DNA of 64,000 nt from Brachionus manjavacas (lineage: Eukaryota > Rotifera > Eurotatoria > Ploima > Brachionidae): positions 8,742,001 through 8,806,000 of the forward strand of contig JAHQIY010000002.1 of assembly GCA_019054805.1 (NCBI GenBank), written 5' to 3'. The translations under genes were made by a program, and so were the position numbers. How positions within the stretch are numbered: position 1 is the stretch's first letter; each line of letters starts with the position of its first letter. Below the pieces are notes generated by a model that saw only the letters and a list, made by a program, of their open reading frames with translations, made no database searches and was not told where the DNA came from. This document shows positions 9,825 to 20,898 of this stretch, piece by piece.

Positions 9825-11034
9825 ATGTTAGCAATGTCGCTAGCTAATCAAAGCCAAATTCCTAGGTGGATTTTCAAGAATTCCGTTAAGTTAAATTTGA
9901 AGAAGCTAGACAAACCAGTTAGCCACAAGACACTGTTCAGTGTGCTCGATATCGCCTTAAACCAAGACGAAAATGATGCAATCACCTCGATTTACAATTT
10001 CTGGTCCAATAAAGTATGGATAATCGAATTTAACTCGGCGTTTAACTCACAAGATATTTACAATCGGAAAATCAATATTAATGGAACAAATTTTAATCTT
10101 GAAGACGCAAACAAATTACCGGATCTTATAAGGTACAGTTCTTTTGTGTTTTCACTTCTTACCCAGTAATTTCAAATGCGAATTACTCAAAAATTTTTTT
10201 GATGCCTTTCGAATTGATGGGCTTAGAATCGAGGACATTTCAGAAGAAAATTATAAAGATAGGCCTCTAAAAAATGGAGTTAAAAGGGTGAAAATTTCTT
10301 ACCCAAAACAGACGGAAAACATAATCAGAAACCTTTCTGGTCCCGCTAATATTTTTGGGTTAAAATGTGTAGTCTCTATTGTTGGTCAAAAGCCTAAATG
10401 CTATTTTAGTGACGATGAAAATCATAATGTAGCAAAATGTCCGGTTAAGGAATCCTTATGCGGAAAATGTCATCAAAAGGGTCATATGACACATAAATGT
10501 ACCATAGCTGAGAAATTGAAGTCGTTAGAAAGACAAAAAATTGACTACAGTGAGCTCTATATAGAACAAGAAGAAACTCAAACAAACACTGATGAAAATG
10601 TGGATGAAATACCAAAAACCCCAGAATATCAACCAAATGACCAAGATTCAATAGCATTACTTCTTTCAAGTGCTCAAATTTTAAAAACTCCAGTTCTAGA
10701 GGACCATTTAAATACTCTACAAATTCCAGTACAACCTCATGTTCCAACATCTATTCAAAATGTTCAAAAAGATCGGAAAAAGTATGTTCAGTATGTTCAA
10801 ACTAGTAACCAAATCAAAAGACAATCTGAAACAGAACAAGAAGAAAATGACCCAAAAAAGCAGTATCTAGATTCAGCAGATGAAGACGACGATACTTTTG
10901 AGTCAGAAATGACAATTTCGACGGAACACCATGCAGTACAAAGTACAAATCCAGAAAGCAAATGCTCAATGAAAACATACGCAGTTACTCAACAACCAGC
11001 TAGTCCTTACAAGTTTGAAGAAAATTCAGAATGA
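9825..11034 (+). pseudogene. LINE ORF1: gag-like zinc-knuckle protein (one frameshift)
   Basis: The first part (9825-10169) and second part (10144-11034) are in different frames and join near 10144-10169. The second part carries two zinc knuckles at about residues 85-118. The first reads CYFSDDENHNVAKC, where the second Cys of the usual C-x2-C-x4-H-x4-C is Ser. The second, CGKCHQKGHMTHKC, is intact. A Gln/Glu-rich, probably disordered C-terminal tail follows. ORF1 proteins of Jockey- and CR1-type LINEs bind the element's RNA. The stop codon overlaps the ORF2 start as ATGA, suggesting coupled translation when the element was active. No function is expected now. Confidence 0.8.
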
Positions 11035-13846
11035 ATATTTCTAATTATAAAAAAAAAACAATCTTCAAAAAAAGGTTAGTAATTATACATTGGAATTGCG
11101 CTCATCTCCCTAGTAAGGTTCAACTGTTAGAAACTTTTTTGGCTCAGAAAAGTCCTGACATAGTATTACTTAACGAAATAAAAATTGATTTAAGTGAATC
11201 TAATATTTATTTTGATTTTAAAAATTACATTTCAATTACTAAGCCACGAAATAAATATGGAGGAGGAGTAGCTATTTTAGTTAAGGAAGGCATAAAATTT
11301 ATTCAAGACTTTTCATTTGACGAGTTTTCTTCAGAAATTCTCTCAATTAAGCTAAATTATGGAAAAAACGATCAATTTTATGTGTTTAGCCTATATAACC
11401 CACCTAATGTACTTCTTAATTTTGATCTTTTTGAAAAAATAAATAGGAAATGTAAAAACTATATTCTTGGTGGTGATCTTAACGCTCGGACAAAACAACT
11501 AGGCTTTCTAGGAGAAAATCAAAATGGAATTGTTTTAGAAAAGATAATTAATGAATAAGATTTTTCTGTAATAAATTATAAAACCCCTACTTTTAATATC
11601 TTTAATAGAGAATATTTTGAAATTCTTGATTTGTTTTTAGTCTCATCCTCAGTAACAAATAAAATAAATGAGTTTCGAGTTCTCAGTAATCAGGATATGA
11701 TAAGTGACCATTTTCCAATCGAAACTTCCATAGCTTTCGATTACATAATTACTGTGAAATCTCTATCAAAGAAATTTAATTATAAGAAAGCAAATTGGCA
11801 TTAATTTCGTGAAGTTATAAATGTCCCAAGACATTTCTTAGTGGCTACTGCAGGGACGATTGACGAACAAAACGAAACAATTACCAAAAAAATATTATCA
11901 GCTGCACAAAAAAGTATACCATTTCAGTCTCAAAAAGTTTTCAAGAGCAGTCTACCTCCTTTTATTGTAGATTTGATTAAAGAACGTGGGAAAATAAGAA
12001 GATATTTTCAAAAAACTCGCTGTCAAATGACAAAACAAAGATATAATCATTTAACATTGGAAATTAAAATTAGACAGAAAAAATTTTGGAATCAAAATTG
12101 GTTTGGTTTTATCAAAAAGATGGGGAAAAACCCCCTATCAAGTAGGCCATTCTGGAAAAAAAAAAATAAGTTTAGATCAAAAAAAGGATCAAATTTAATC
12201 CCAACTTTAACTCTGAACAACCAAGATTTCAAAACAGATGAGGAAAAAGGGAAATTATTTGGAAAAATATTATCCTCAACATTCAGTCTTAATTCTGACC
12301 TCGAAAACACTGAAAAAGATAAAGAAATAACTCAATTTAATTTAAAATACTTTAAGAATAATAGTCAGCCAATATTCAACGAACCGATTAGCCTTAATGA
12401 AATGATTATAGCATTAAAAAGGTTAAAGGGAGAAGCAGCTTGCGGACCTGACCTTTTCCACTTTTCCACAATGTTAAAAAAATCTCCATTTAAATTTGTT
12501 AAAAGAAATAATAGATCTTTTCAATCTTAGTCTCCAAGAAGGTACAGTTCCTAAAGCTTGGAAAAGTGCCAATTTCACAATGATACCTAAGAAATCTTCT
12601 CTTACACAAGACCCATCTAATTATCGACCAATAAGCATTACAAGCTGTCTGGGTAAACTGCTTGAACGTATTATATTTTCAAGGTTATATGATTTCTTGG
12701 AAAAAAATTCTTTGCTAATTCAGGAACAATCTGGCTTTAGGAAACATCGAAGAACCGCAGATAATTTAGTTTTCCTTATCCAAAAAGTTGTCGAATCTTT
12801 TAATAGAAAGAAAAAAGTATGTTGCTTATTTTTTGACATTTCTAAAGCTTTCGACAAAGTCTGGCATGAAGGTATAATTTACAAGCTGATAAAGATACAT
12901 ATACCTGCCTACTTAATTTATTGGATTAAATCATTTCTTAACTGTAGAACATTTAAAGTAAATATAAATGATCACATTAGCGATGAATTCAAAATATCTG
13001 CTGGCGTTCCTCAAGGATCAGTTATTAGTCCTTTATTATTTAGTATATTTATTAATGATATTCCTAAAAGAAATAAATCTAATAAAGAATATTCACTTCT
13101 CTTTGCAGACGATCTTGTCACTTTTTTCATTTATAAAAAAATGGAAATATAGAAAGTAAGATGAATAAGTACTTAGTTGAATTAGAAAAGTGGCTTTTCA
13201 AGTGGAAAATGAAGATTTCGGTTGAAAAGTCTTGCTCAATGATTTTTACAAAAAATAATAAAGAAAGTTCTGTGTTTAATTTAAGGATTTATGGGAATAG
13301 AATCGAAAGCTTAAAGAAATAAAGTTCCTTAGGTATTAAATTTGATTCTAAATTAACCTTTTCTTCAATGATAGAAGAAATTAAAGAACGTTGCAATTAA
13401 GGCTAAATTTAATAAAAATCTTGTCGAATAAAAAATGGGGCCTTGACTTAAACACTTTAGGAAACCTTTATAAGTCTTTGATTGGATCCATTCTTGATTA
13501 TTCTTTTCCTTGTCTTAACTCTCTTTCAGAAACTAATATCAAAAGGTTAGAAGTAATCCAAAATTCAGCAGTTCGTTCTATACTAAAACTAAGATATGAT
13601 ACTCCCTCCAACATATTACATAATGAGGCATATAATAAACTTAAACTACTAACAGTCTCAAATCGACTTTTTAAGTTGAGTGAGAGATATGTTAGGGCAG
13701 GACTGAGCCATTCTGTTCCATTAACTGTTAGACTGGTGGAAGAATATAACAAAGGTTTCAAATCAAGATACATCGAGTACCCAACTCCATTGTGTAATTG
13801 CTACCTTATTATTTCTTCTTTTTTTCCTGAATCATCAAATAATTAA
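11031..13846 (+). pseudogene. LINE ORF2: AP-type endonuclease plus reverse transcriptase (stops and frameshifts)
   Basis: The endonuclease part keeps the family's signature residues: HWNCAHL near the start, LLNEIKI (catalytic Glu), YGGGVAILV, SLYNPP, GGDLNAR (catalytic Asp/Asn) and SDHFPIE (catalytic Asp/His). In-frame stops occur at 11556 and near 11803. The RT part shows SNYRPISITS, QEQSGFRKH, FFDISKAFDKVWHEG (motif A), AGVPQGSVISPLLFS (motif B) and LLFADDLVTFF (catalytic box) in a second frame (12496-13152). After further shifts, the C-terminal tail is at 13391-13846, ending NCYLIISS. Known proteins of this family nick DNA and copy the element's RNA at the nick. This copy cannot make a full protein. 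Confidence 0.88.
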
Positions 13847-14084
13847 AATATGTATTCTGTTACTCTCTATCTTAATTTTACATGAAAAAAAATTAAATTC
13901 AAAATTTTTTTTTTTTCAATTTTGAATAAATAAGTTACTTTTTTAAAACGCATTTTAAAAGTTTTCAAAACCTTAAAATTTTGTGTCAGCAGTCTCAGTA
14001 TGCACACTGAAAAAGCGTCATTAATTAATTTAAAAGAGTTGCTTAAATTTAAAAATTTTATTTCAAAATAAAAATAATAAAAAA

Positions 14085-14893
14085 ATGTATTATAATGGAA
14101 TGGATCAAAATCCGGGTGCAATTCCACCAGCAGCCTACGGCAACACTATGATCCCGATGAATGAACAGCGGCTTGTCTATGGTCACGATCTTAGAAAACA
14201 GCAAAAGGAATTTGTCGAAAAAAAGCTGAGAGAAGAATATCCTGCTAAATTTGTCATTGTTTACAGTATCATCATGACATTAATTTCAATAGGCCTAATA
14301 GTGCTGCACATCATACTAATCCTATTCAACGGTGCATACTTTTACATTTATCATGGTATTTGGGGTGGACTGGTCTCTCTTGTTATACCTTTAATGGCTT
14401 CTCTTTTAAGTAATTATTTAATAATTTTTTTTTTTTTTTAAATTTTCTATTATTTTTTTAAGTTAAATTTCCAAAGTACCCATTCTATTTGGCAACATTT
14501 ATAATCAGTATACTTATTAATACTCTTGTCATTTTGGCTGTTATTATGATAAGTGGATTTTCTTTAATGGAATACGAAGAACAAGTTTCGAGATATGCAA
14601 GTTCCACGTCCGATGTCAATAAAGACATGCTACCAGTGACTGCGGTTATGCTTGCATTGGCAATAATTCAATTCATTTTGCATTTTGTTTACATTACAGT
14701 TGTCGGCAGAATTTTTAGAAAACCAAGAGCTACTGTTAATTATAATGGAGGCACTATTTATCCGAACAATATTGCTGCGAATCCTAGTGCAACATATTAC
14801 CCTCAGAATTTGCAGCAAAACCCGGTATATCCAGCAAACACTATTAATATGACTGCTAATACAAATTTTGTCCAAAATTCAGCACTTTACTAA
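14085..14893 (+). CDS. Four-pass membrane protein (MS4A/tetraspan-like topology), 2 exons
   Basis: Exon 1 is 14085-14409 and exon 2 is 14463-14893. A 53-bp GT..AG intron (14410-14462) splits an Ile codon, and the joined reading frame is 251 residues. It has a soluble N-terminus of about 60 residues, then four hydrophobic segments: FVIVYSIIMTLISIGLIVL, IWGGLVSLVIPLMASLL, LATFIISILINTLVILAVI, and TAVMLALAIIQFILHFVYI. The soluble C-terminus is rich in Asn, Tyr and Pro. Both ends are probably cytoplasmic. The topology recalls CD20/MS4A-type or similar small four-span proteins, but I do not recognise a diagnostic motif, so the function is unknown. Without splicing, exon 1 runs into a poly-Phe artefact made of intron T's, which supports the intron. 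It is the only gene between two transposon-rich blocks. Confidence 0.8.
14410..14462 (+). other. 53-bp intron of the four-pass membrane protein gene
   Basis: Donor TTTTAA|GTAATT, long T tract, acceptor TTTTTTTAAG|TTAAA. Removing it joins SLL to IKFPKYPFYLATF inside what becomes an intact four-helix protein. Confidence 0.75.
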
Positions 14894-15222
14894 ACTAGAT
14901 AATAAAGAAATAATTTACTTATTTAGAGTGTAAATTTTAGTAGGTGAGATTTTATCGAATTATTTAAACAGCTGACTTAAAACTAAAAAAAATTTTGTTT
15001 GTCTGTTTTATCTAGAATAAGAGTCTTTTAGTTATAATTAATATCATTTAAATTCAAAGTGGTTATCTTTAAATGTTATAATTAATCTTTGAATTTATTT
15101 TAAAAATTTTAATGTTACATACTTTGCATGTTATGTAGGTTTAAAAAATAAAGTAACTAAAAAAATTTTTTTTTTCAATTAATAAATTAAATTTGAGATT
15201 AAATTTTTACTAAATTTTAGGC
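14894..15222. other. Short AT-rich 3' flank, nothing recognised
   Basis: Probably holds the 3' UTR of the four-pass membrane protein gene (AATAAAGAAATAA just after the stop resembles a poly-A signal). Confidence 0.35.
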
Positions 15223-15731
15223 TTGTCCCTAAAACGCAGACCCGGCCGGTCTTCTTGGCGATCCAAAAATTTTGACCGCCAAATGATAGCAAAAAACCGT
15301 CCGTAAAATGGACCGGCTAAATCTGACCGCATCCAACACTAGAAGCCAAGTTATAAAAATTTTTAAATTTTTTTTAGAAAAAACCTTGACTCCTCACTTT
15401 AAACTAAGAGTAAATGATTTATTCAATATTTTAGTAATAACTGTTTACAATAGACAACTTTTTTAAAAAAAGAAACTGATAAGCATAAAAAAAAGGTTTT
15501 TAAAATTTATTTGTTTACAAAATTTGTAATAAATCATTTTTTAACTTGAATAAAATTTGAAAAAACATGAAACTTTTTTCTTTATTTCACTAAAAATTTT
15601 GATTTTTAACATTCTTTTTTTTTTTAAATTCGACTTGTTTAGCTCAATAGGTTTTGATAGGTATGTCAAAAAAATGAAGGGTCTGCAAATATTGATTTTC
15701 AAACGGGTCTGCGGTCGTTATTTAGGGACAA
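15223..15731. mobile_element. MITE-like element with inverted ends TTGTCCCTAAA
   Basis: The left end TTGTCCCTAAAACGCAGACC pairs with a right end reading GGTCTGCGGTCGTTATTTAGGGACAA, with a small internal insertion in the right arm. A GC-richer internal segment near 15240-15350 (GACCCGGCCGGTC, GGACCGGC) contrasts with the flanks. No transposase is visible and no clear target duplication was found, so the superfamily is left open. Confidence 0.6.
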
Positions 15732-15744
15732 CCAATTTTACGAT

Positions 15745-15880
15745 AATGCCAAAAAGTCGATAGATTTTGGCTCTTTTTTGGTTTTTTCCATTAAAAATAT
15801 ATTAATAAAAAAAATTGAAATCGAAAATTTTTAATGGAAAAAACCAAAAAAGAGCCAAAATCTATCGACTTTTTAGCATT
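15745..15880. repeat. Near-perfect foldback, 54-bp arms and 28-bp loop
   Basis: 15745-15798 and 15827-15880 are reverse complements with one mismatch; the inner 48 bp are perfect. The arm contains GTCGATAGATTTTGGCTC. As RNA it would be a long duplex, a possible Dicer or ADAR substrate if transcribed. It may be a compact foldback transposon. Confidence 0.85.
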
Positions 15881-15953
15881 TTTGAAAATCAGTAATTTTT
15901 CAAAAGTAATTTTACGTCATTTTACGAAATTTGTCGTAAAATTACATTTTTTA

Positions 15954-16116
15954 CCTGCAAATTCCCTCGTTCGATTATGCTGCACCATAAATTAAGCTAC
16001 CAGCTTTTTGACCATGCACCAAAGTAAATCTCATCCATGATAAGATATTTTTAATTAGGTGTTTTAATTTGCATGTCTTAGCTTGTTGTGCAGCATGATC
16101 GAACGAGGGAATACGG
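15954..16116. mobile_element. 163-bp MITE with TA target duplication (mariner-type ends)
   Basis: It is flanked by TA at 15952-15953 and 16117-16118. The ends pair through TTCCCTCGTTCGATTATGCT, about 25 bp with one mismatch, and the right outer end reads CCGTATTCCC. The CCGTA...TTCC end resembles that of the MITE at 36445-36708. No coding sequence. Confidence 0.7.
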
Positions 16117-16118
16117 TA

Positions 16119-16565
16119 CCGTTAATTTTAGTAAAATATTGTCAGATCATTGTAGCAAATCTGTGCTGTATATTTAATTCAGAGCTGCTTAAAAGCCCCA
16201 AAAAAAAAGTCCAAGTCGAGCCTTTTTTTTTAATTTGTTAGATCAATATCATCAATATCTTTAAGACATTGATGTAATTAATAAGACACGATAAATTCGA
16301 CTTCGGACAAAAAATTATCATTTTTTGCTCTTTTTATTTTTTTTTAATAAATTTTTATTATTTTTAATCAAAAACTTAATCAAATATTTCTTAAAATTTC
16401 TTTTAATTTATTTCATTATTTATTGTAAATTTTGATAATTTTTATAAAAATTTATTAGTTCTTATAGAAATGGTAAGAAAAAGTAAACAAATCAAACTTG
16501 TTTATAAGTCACATTTTTAAGTCTTAGTCACAAAAATTAAAGTCAAAGTTATGACATGCACAAAG
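16119..16565. other. AT-rich gap, no gene seen
   Basis: Contains short runs of AAGTC/GACTT motifs just before the long repeat copy 2 but no recognised gene. Confidence 0.4.
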
Positions 16566-17314
16566 ATTTTTATCAATACCTGCTTCATCTGGACCAATTG
16601 AAAGAATTTTTTTTTTCTAAATCTGGTTACATTAACAGACCACATAGGTCAAGATAAACAGGCAGTTTGGAAGCAACTACTTTATTGGTATCAAATATGG
16701 ATTCATTAAATTTACTTGACTTAAGACTTGTGACTTAAAAACATGTATTGGGTTTGTGAACTATAATTTCGCCTAATTTTTTTTGCTCACGAAGAGGTGA
16801 GCAGTAAAAATATATTTTTTAAAAATAACAAGTCTTCACTTGTTAAAAAAATTTTACAAAAAACAAGTCATAATTTTTTTTATATTTTATTAAAATATTT
16901 TTATTTTTTTTATCGTGTTTAATTTATTTCTAAAATTTTTTTAGGCAGAATATTTTTTGTTTTTTATTAAAAAATTCTTTTAAAATGAATATGAAAATTT
17001 TGTGAATTTCTTAAAAAATCATGTTTCAATATTTACATTAAAAAGATCCACACAAAGAAATCAAGACTTGTAATTTTTTAATATATTTTAATTCTTGTTA
17101 TTTTTAAAAAGTATATTTTCAAGTCCAAGTCATACTTTGACTTGTTTTTGACTTGCTCAGACTTTTTTTCCTGTCTTTTATATAAGTCTGCCTAAGATAT
17201 GTTCAAGTTTAGGTCATTTATTTGGGCAATTGAATATTTGATTTTAAATATTTTTTCATTTTCAAATAAAAAAACAATTTTAAGTTAATATTTAAAGCAT
17301 GCCCGGAAAAAAAA

Positions 17315-17435
17315 GAACGCTGAATAGAACGCTGAAAAGAACGCCGTTTTACCAACATTAAAACGGCTTCTTTTCAGCGTTTATTCAGTGTTTCGTCAGC
17401 GTTTTTCACGCTGCAGAACGCTGAAAAAACGCTGC
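17315..17435. repeat. Long hairpin built from AACGCTGA motifs (copy 2)
   Basis: Sequence-identical counterpart of 7572-7692 within the second repeat copy, with the same arms and loop. Confidence 0.75.
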
Positions 17436-18174
17436 TAAAAATCGATATAATTAGAGCCAGATGGTTTATTGAATTTCTTAATCAGTTATAAAATATGATT
17501 CAAATAGCTGCTGAAAGCACTAGTGTATGTCCTTTAACTGTTGGAAAATAATTTTCGATTGTTTTAAGACTAACACTGTGAAAATAATATTTATTAGTAT
17601 TATTAAAAAAATTAAAATATTTATTCGATTAAACTTGACTTTTCTTATTTTATATTTTAAAGTTAAAGGCTGATTAAATTAAAAGTAGTTTTGATAAAAC
17701 TTTTATTTTTTAAATTAATTAGCTTTTCTTTTGGACGTTTTTAACTTTCAAATTGTAAGCGTATTTCAAGTCATTTACTTTGAACGCTTAGTCTTCTGAC
17801 AGTTCCGCTTCAGTCCATTAAATAGGTTGTAGTAATTTGGACCATTGTAAATGAAAGAATAAAGAGGGGGAAGAACAATTTTGTTTTTGATCCTTCAAAT
17901 TAAGATAATAAGAAAAATAAAATAAGCAAAAATAATATATAAAAGAAAATAAAAAAATTTTATTACCTCAACGTTTTCTCTTACTTTCCTTAAATGTTCA
18001 ATATTTAAACATGTAGCTAATGATACAGTTAGTTTCCAAACAAAGTATACAGCTATGTTATAGCGCTGATCTAGAGCTGCGATAGAACTTTTTTTTGCTC
18101 TAGAGCATGTCCATGAGCAATTGAACATGCTCTGAATGAAGCTGTTTACTCTGTTTAGAAACGTACTGTATTAT

Positions 18175-20308
18175 TATGATTTATTCAATGAACGCCTTGT
18201 AGGCGATGTAAAAATAAAAAAAAAAAAAAAAATAATAAAATAAAGTAATCAAACAATTAGGACAAAAATAATTGTAAGACAAATGAAGAGTACTTTTCCG
18301 TATCGAATTTTAAATGTTCATAAATACATAATTTTTTTTTTTTCTTTAATTTTCTAAATTATTATTCAAGTTTTTAGTTAGTAAAGTTTCTATTTTCTAG
18401 TTTCTGTTTTATTTTTTTTCCATTTTCTAGTTTCTGTTTTCTTTTTTTTTTTTTTTTGACCTCACCACTCAAGGACTCAAATCACGATCAAATCGAACTA
18501 GGAGAACAATAAGCAAACAATTCAAACCAAAGTCCATCGAAACCACTTCAATAATGGACGTGCTTTCTCGGTATAATTTTTTTTTTTTTAATAAAATAGT
18601 ATCTATTTTAATGTGATTTTAGGAGTAGTTCTATGATCTTTCTGTTTTTCTCGCTCGATTCTCTAAAAAGATACCTTATTGACTCCGTCATTCCATCTTT
18701 GCTTTCTTCTTTGTTTAGCATGTTTTCAAGTTTTATCTTTTTACTTGCTTTGGCTGCCATATTGCCTAAATTGTCTTTTTCTTCTAGGATGGTTTTCATT
18801 TCATCTATCACTGATTTTTTGCTAGTTCTATTTTCTCTATCTCTTGTTTCATTTAGGATGTTGTTCACTAGTGTTTTTGTAAATTTGTTGTTTGCTAATC
18901 TCATTATGAAGGACAGTTTTCTCTTTATCAATACTCTCTCCATTGGTTCCACATTAATGGCGGTCATCAGTTTTGTTGTTCTTGATCTCTTGCAGAGTCC
19001 AAACATTTTTTTCACCAAATTGCCTTCTGTTGTTTTAATTTTTTTTAATTGAATCTGATTAAGCTTGATTGCCTCGCATCCATAGGTGAGTATTGGTCTG
19101 CAGAATGTCTTGTAGAGGCGGGTTTTAATATTTGTTTTTAGCGGTGTATTCATAACTCCAATGTTTCCGATACTGTATACGCTTTTTATCGTGTTTTTTA
19201 TCCTTTGTTCTACATGTTCACTGTTGTCGTTTTTCGAATTGATCATCACTCCTAGGTATTTTATTTTTTGGGTATTTTCTAATGTTTTTGAGCCCATTTT
19301 AATCTCTATCATTTTTTGTCTATATTTCTTGCTATCAAATGTAATGAGTTGGGTCTTTTCTGGGTTGAATTTTATTTCGTTCTTTTTTCCATATGTTTCA
19401 CAAATTTCGATCGCTCTTTGAATTTTGCTTTTTTCTGTACTCAGGAGTAGGATATCATCAGCGTATAGGATTATTGCGATTTGTTGGTTTCCTATATGTA
19501 TTCCCGTGTTTTCTCTTTCTATTATTTCTACTAGCTCTTCTAAGTAAATAGCGAAAAGTTTGGGAGAAAGTGGTCCTCCTTGTTTCACTCCAACCGTAGT
19601 TTTAAAAATTTCTGATATTTCGCCTTGATTTACAACATATGCTTGTGAAGAATCATAATAGTTTTTCAGGCTATTCCACACTTTTGGATGTATTTTTCCT
19701 ATTAACTTGTTGAACAGAATTGTTCTGTTTACTTTATCAAATGCTTTACTGGCATCGATTGCACATGCATAAACGGGTTTATCTTTTTTTATCGTATGTA
19801 ATATTGTTTCATTTAAGGCGAACACTGCGTGGTTACAAGATGATTTAGAAGTGAATCCAAATTGGTTTGGGACGCCGTTGTGTGATTTGTCGAGCTCAAT
19901 CATTATTAGCTTTTCGTAGATGTTTGCAAGTGTGTCTGAGATGGTTATTGGTCGGATGTTATTTACATCATTTTTAGCCTTTTTTTCAACTTTGACCACA
20001 GGTGATATTTTTCCAACATTGAAAAAATTTGGGATTATCCCGCTATTAATTATTTTTTCCATTATGGTTGCAACGAGTTCAATTAACAAGTTTGAAAGTC
20101 CGTATTTGTAAAGCTCATTGTTGATTTCACCAAAGCCAATCGATTTGTTATTCGGTAAATTTTTGATTATTTTAATCACGTTCTCTCTGTTGATTTCTAC
20201 TTGTTCTTTATTCATCTGTGCTATTTTTTTCTCGTAGTCCAATATTTGCTTTTGTAGTTCAACTTGATTTTCAGATTGATTTGTTATATATTTTAAATTT
20301 GTTATATA
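18175..20308 (-). mobile_element. 5'-truncated LINE inserted in the long repeat
   Basis: The host repeat reads TACTGTATTAT on the left and TATATTTTAATTTTAAATTC on the right, matching the uninterrupted site near 8503-8525 in copy 1. The element lies on the minus strand. Its 3' UTR ends in a stem-loop (CGCCTACAAGGCG, minus strand, about 18195-18207) followed by TTCATTGAATAAATCATAAT. Only the reverse-transcriptase part of the ORF is present; no endonuclease is encoded, so it was truncated on insertion. The right boundary is blurred by two copies of ATTTGTTATATATTTTAA. Confidence 0.8.
18608..20242 (-). CDS. LINE reverse transcriptase, 544-codon uninterrupted frame (5'-truncated element)
   Basis: This is the longest intact retrotransposon frame in the window. 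It shows NNIRPITISDTL, VPNQFGFTSKSSCNHAVFAL, motif A (AIDASKAFDKVNRTILF), motif B (GVKQGGPLSPKLFAIYLEEL), the catalytic box (ILYADDILLLS), then KIKYLGVMINS (motif D/E area) and CRPILTYGCEAIKL. The GVKQGG form of motif B separates it from the GVPQGS families nearby. Codons upstream of the chosen ATG remain open (NQSENQVELQKQILDYE) to the truncation point, so 20242 is not a natural start. It could yield an RT-only protein but lacks endonuclease and any visible promoter. The lack of stops suggests recent insertion. Confidence 0.85.
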   Translation of the reverse strand: MDYEKKIAQMNKEQVEINRENVIKIIKNLPNNKSIGFGEINNELYKYGLSNLLIELVATIMEKIINSGIIPNFFNVGKISPVVKVEKKAKNDVNNIRPITISDTLANIYEKLIMIELDKSHNGVPNQFGFTSKSSCNHAVFALNETILHTIKKDKPVYACAIDASKAFDKVNRTILFNKLIGKIHPKVWNSLKNYYDSSQAYVVNQGEISEIFKTTVGVKQGGPLSPKLFAIYLEELVEIIERENTGIHIGNQQIAIILYADDILLLSTEKSKIQRAIEICETYGKKNEIKFNPEKTQLITFDSKKYRQKMIEIKMGSKTLENTQKIKYLGVMINSKNDNSEHVEQRIKNTIKSVYSIGNIGVMNTPLKTNIKTRLYKTFCRPILTYGCEAIKLNQIQLKKIKTTEGNLVKKMFGLCKRSRTTKLMTAINVEPMERVLIKRKLSFIMRLANNKFTKTLVNNILNETRDRENRTSKKSVIDEMKTILEEKDNLGNMAAKASKKIKLENMLNKEESKDGMTESIRYLFRESSEKNRKIIELLLKSH

Positions 20309-20835
20309 TTTTAATTTTAAATTCTGAAGTAATCTTTAAATATAAATAAGTCTGGGATTTTTTTGTCTAATATTTTAATTTTTTTGAAATAAGTAACGCA
20401 TGAACAGTGGCTTAGCGCCATTGAGGCGAAGTGTGGCGGCCGCCACACCATTTTTTTAGTTTAAATGAGAATACATATTGAACCTGTATTTATTTTTTAA
20501 AAATTAATAACTTGACCTTGCATGAATTAATGATTAAAATAATATAACCCCTCCTGTTTTTCATTTTTATGATTAAAAGTGTTTTGTGCATTAAATATTT
20601 AGATTTTGTGTTTATTTAAGTTAATTATGAACATTTCAAATTTAAGTTAAATATGAACAAACTAATTCGAACTCTTTTTATATTTAAATTTCTGCTACAA
20701 AATAAAACAAAAATTTATTTTTTTTTCAATTGAAAATTGAATAAAAAATTTTAATGTTAATAAAAATTGAAAATATAAAAATTGATTTTTTTCGATTTAT
20801 TTAGAATATATTTAACATTTCCGATTGCTAACTAG

Positions 20836-20898
20836 GAGTCTGAAAGATCTTTTTCAGTCTTGAAGAGGATCAAGAACAGTTTACGAAATCGCAGTTTT
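20836..20898 (+). pseudogene. hAT dimerisation-domain scrap (copy 2)
   Basis: Same ESERSFSVLKRIKNSLRNRS frame as at 9046, within repeat copy 2. Confidence 0.6.

Larger units (their letters stand above)
9667..13866 (+). mobile_element. Near full-length APE-type LINE (Jockey/CR1-like) with two ORFs, decayed
   Basis: The element directly abuts the right edge of the long repeat at 9666. It has a gag-like ORF1, then an ORF2 with endonuclease and reverse transcriptase, which overlaps ORF1 by the four bases ATGA. Both ORFs carry frameshifts and ORF2 has in-frame stops, so this copy is dead. It is the longest copy of the family also seen at 3718-5012 and 53618-53770. A clear poly-A end was not seen; the 3' boundary is approximate. 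Confidence 0.75.

Noticed and set aside
14410-14441. Poly-Phe tail on exon 1 of the four-pass protein
   Set aside because: It is read-through into a T-rich intron.
18633-20111. Plus-strand hydrophobic frames over the LINE at 18608-20242
   Set aside because: Antisense shadows of the reverse transcriptase.
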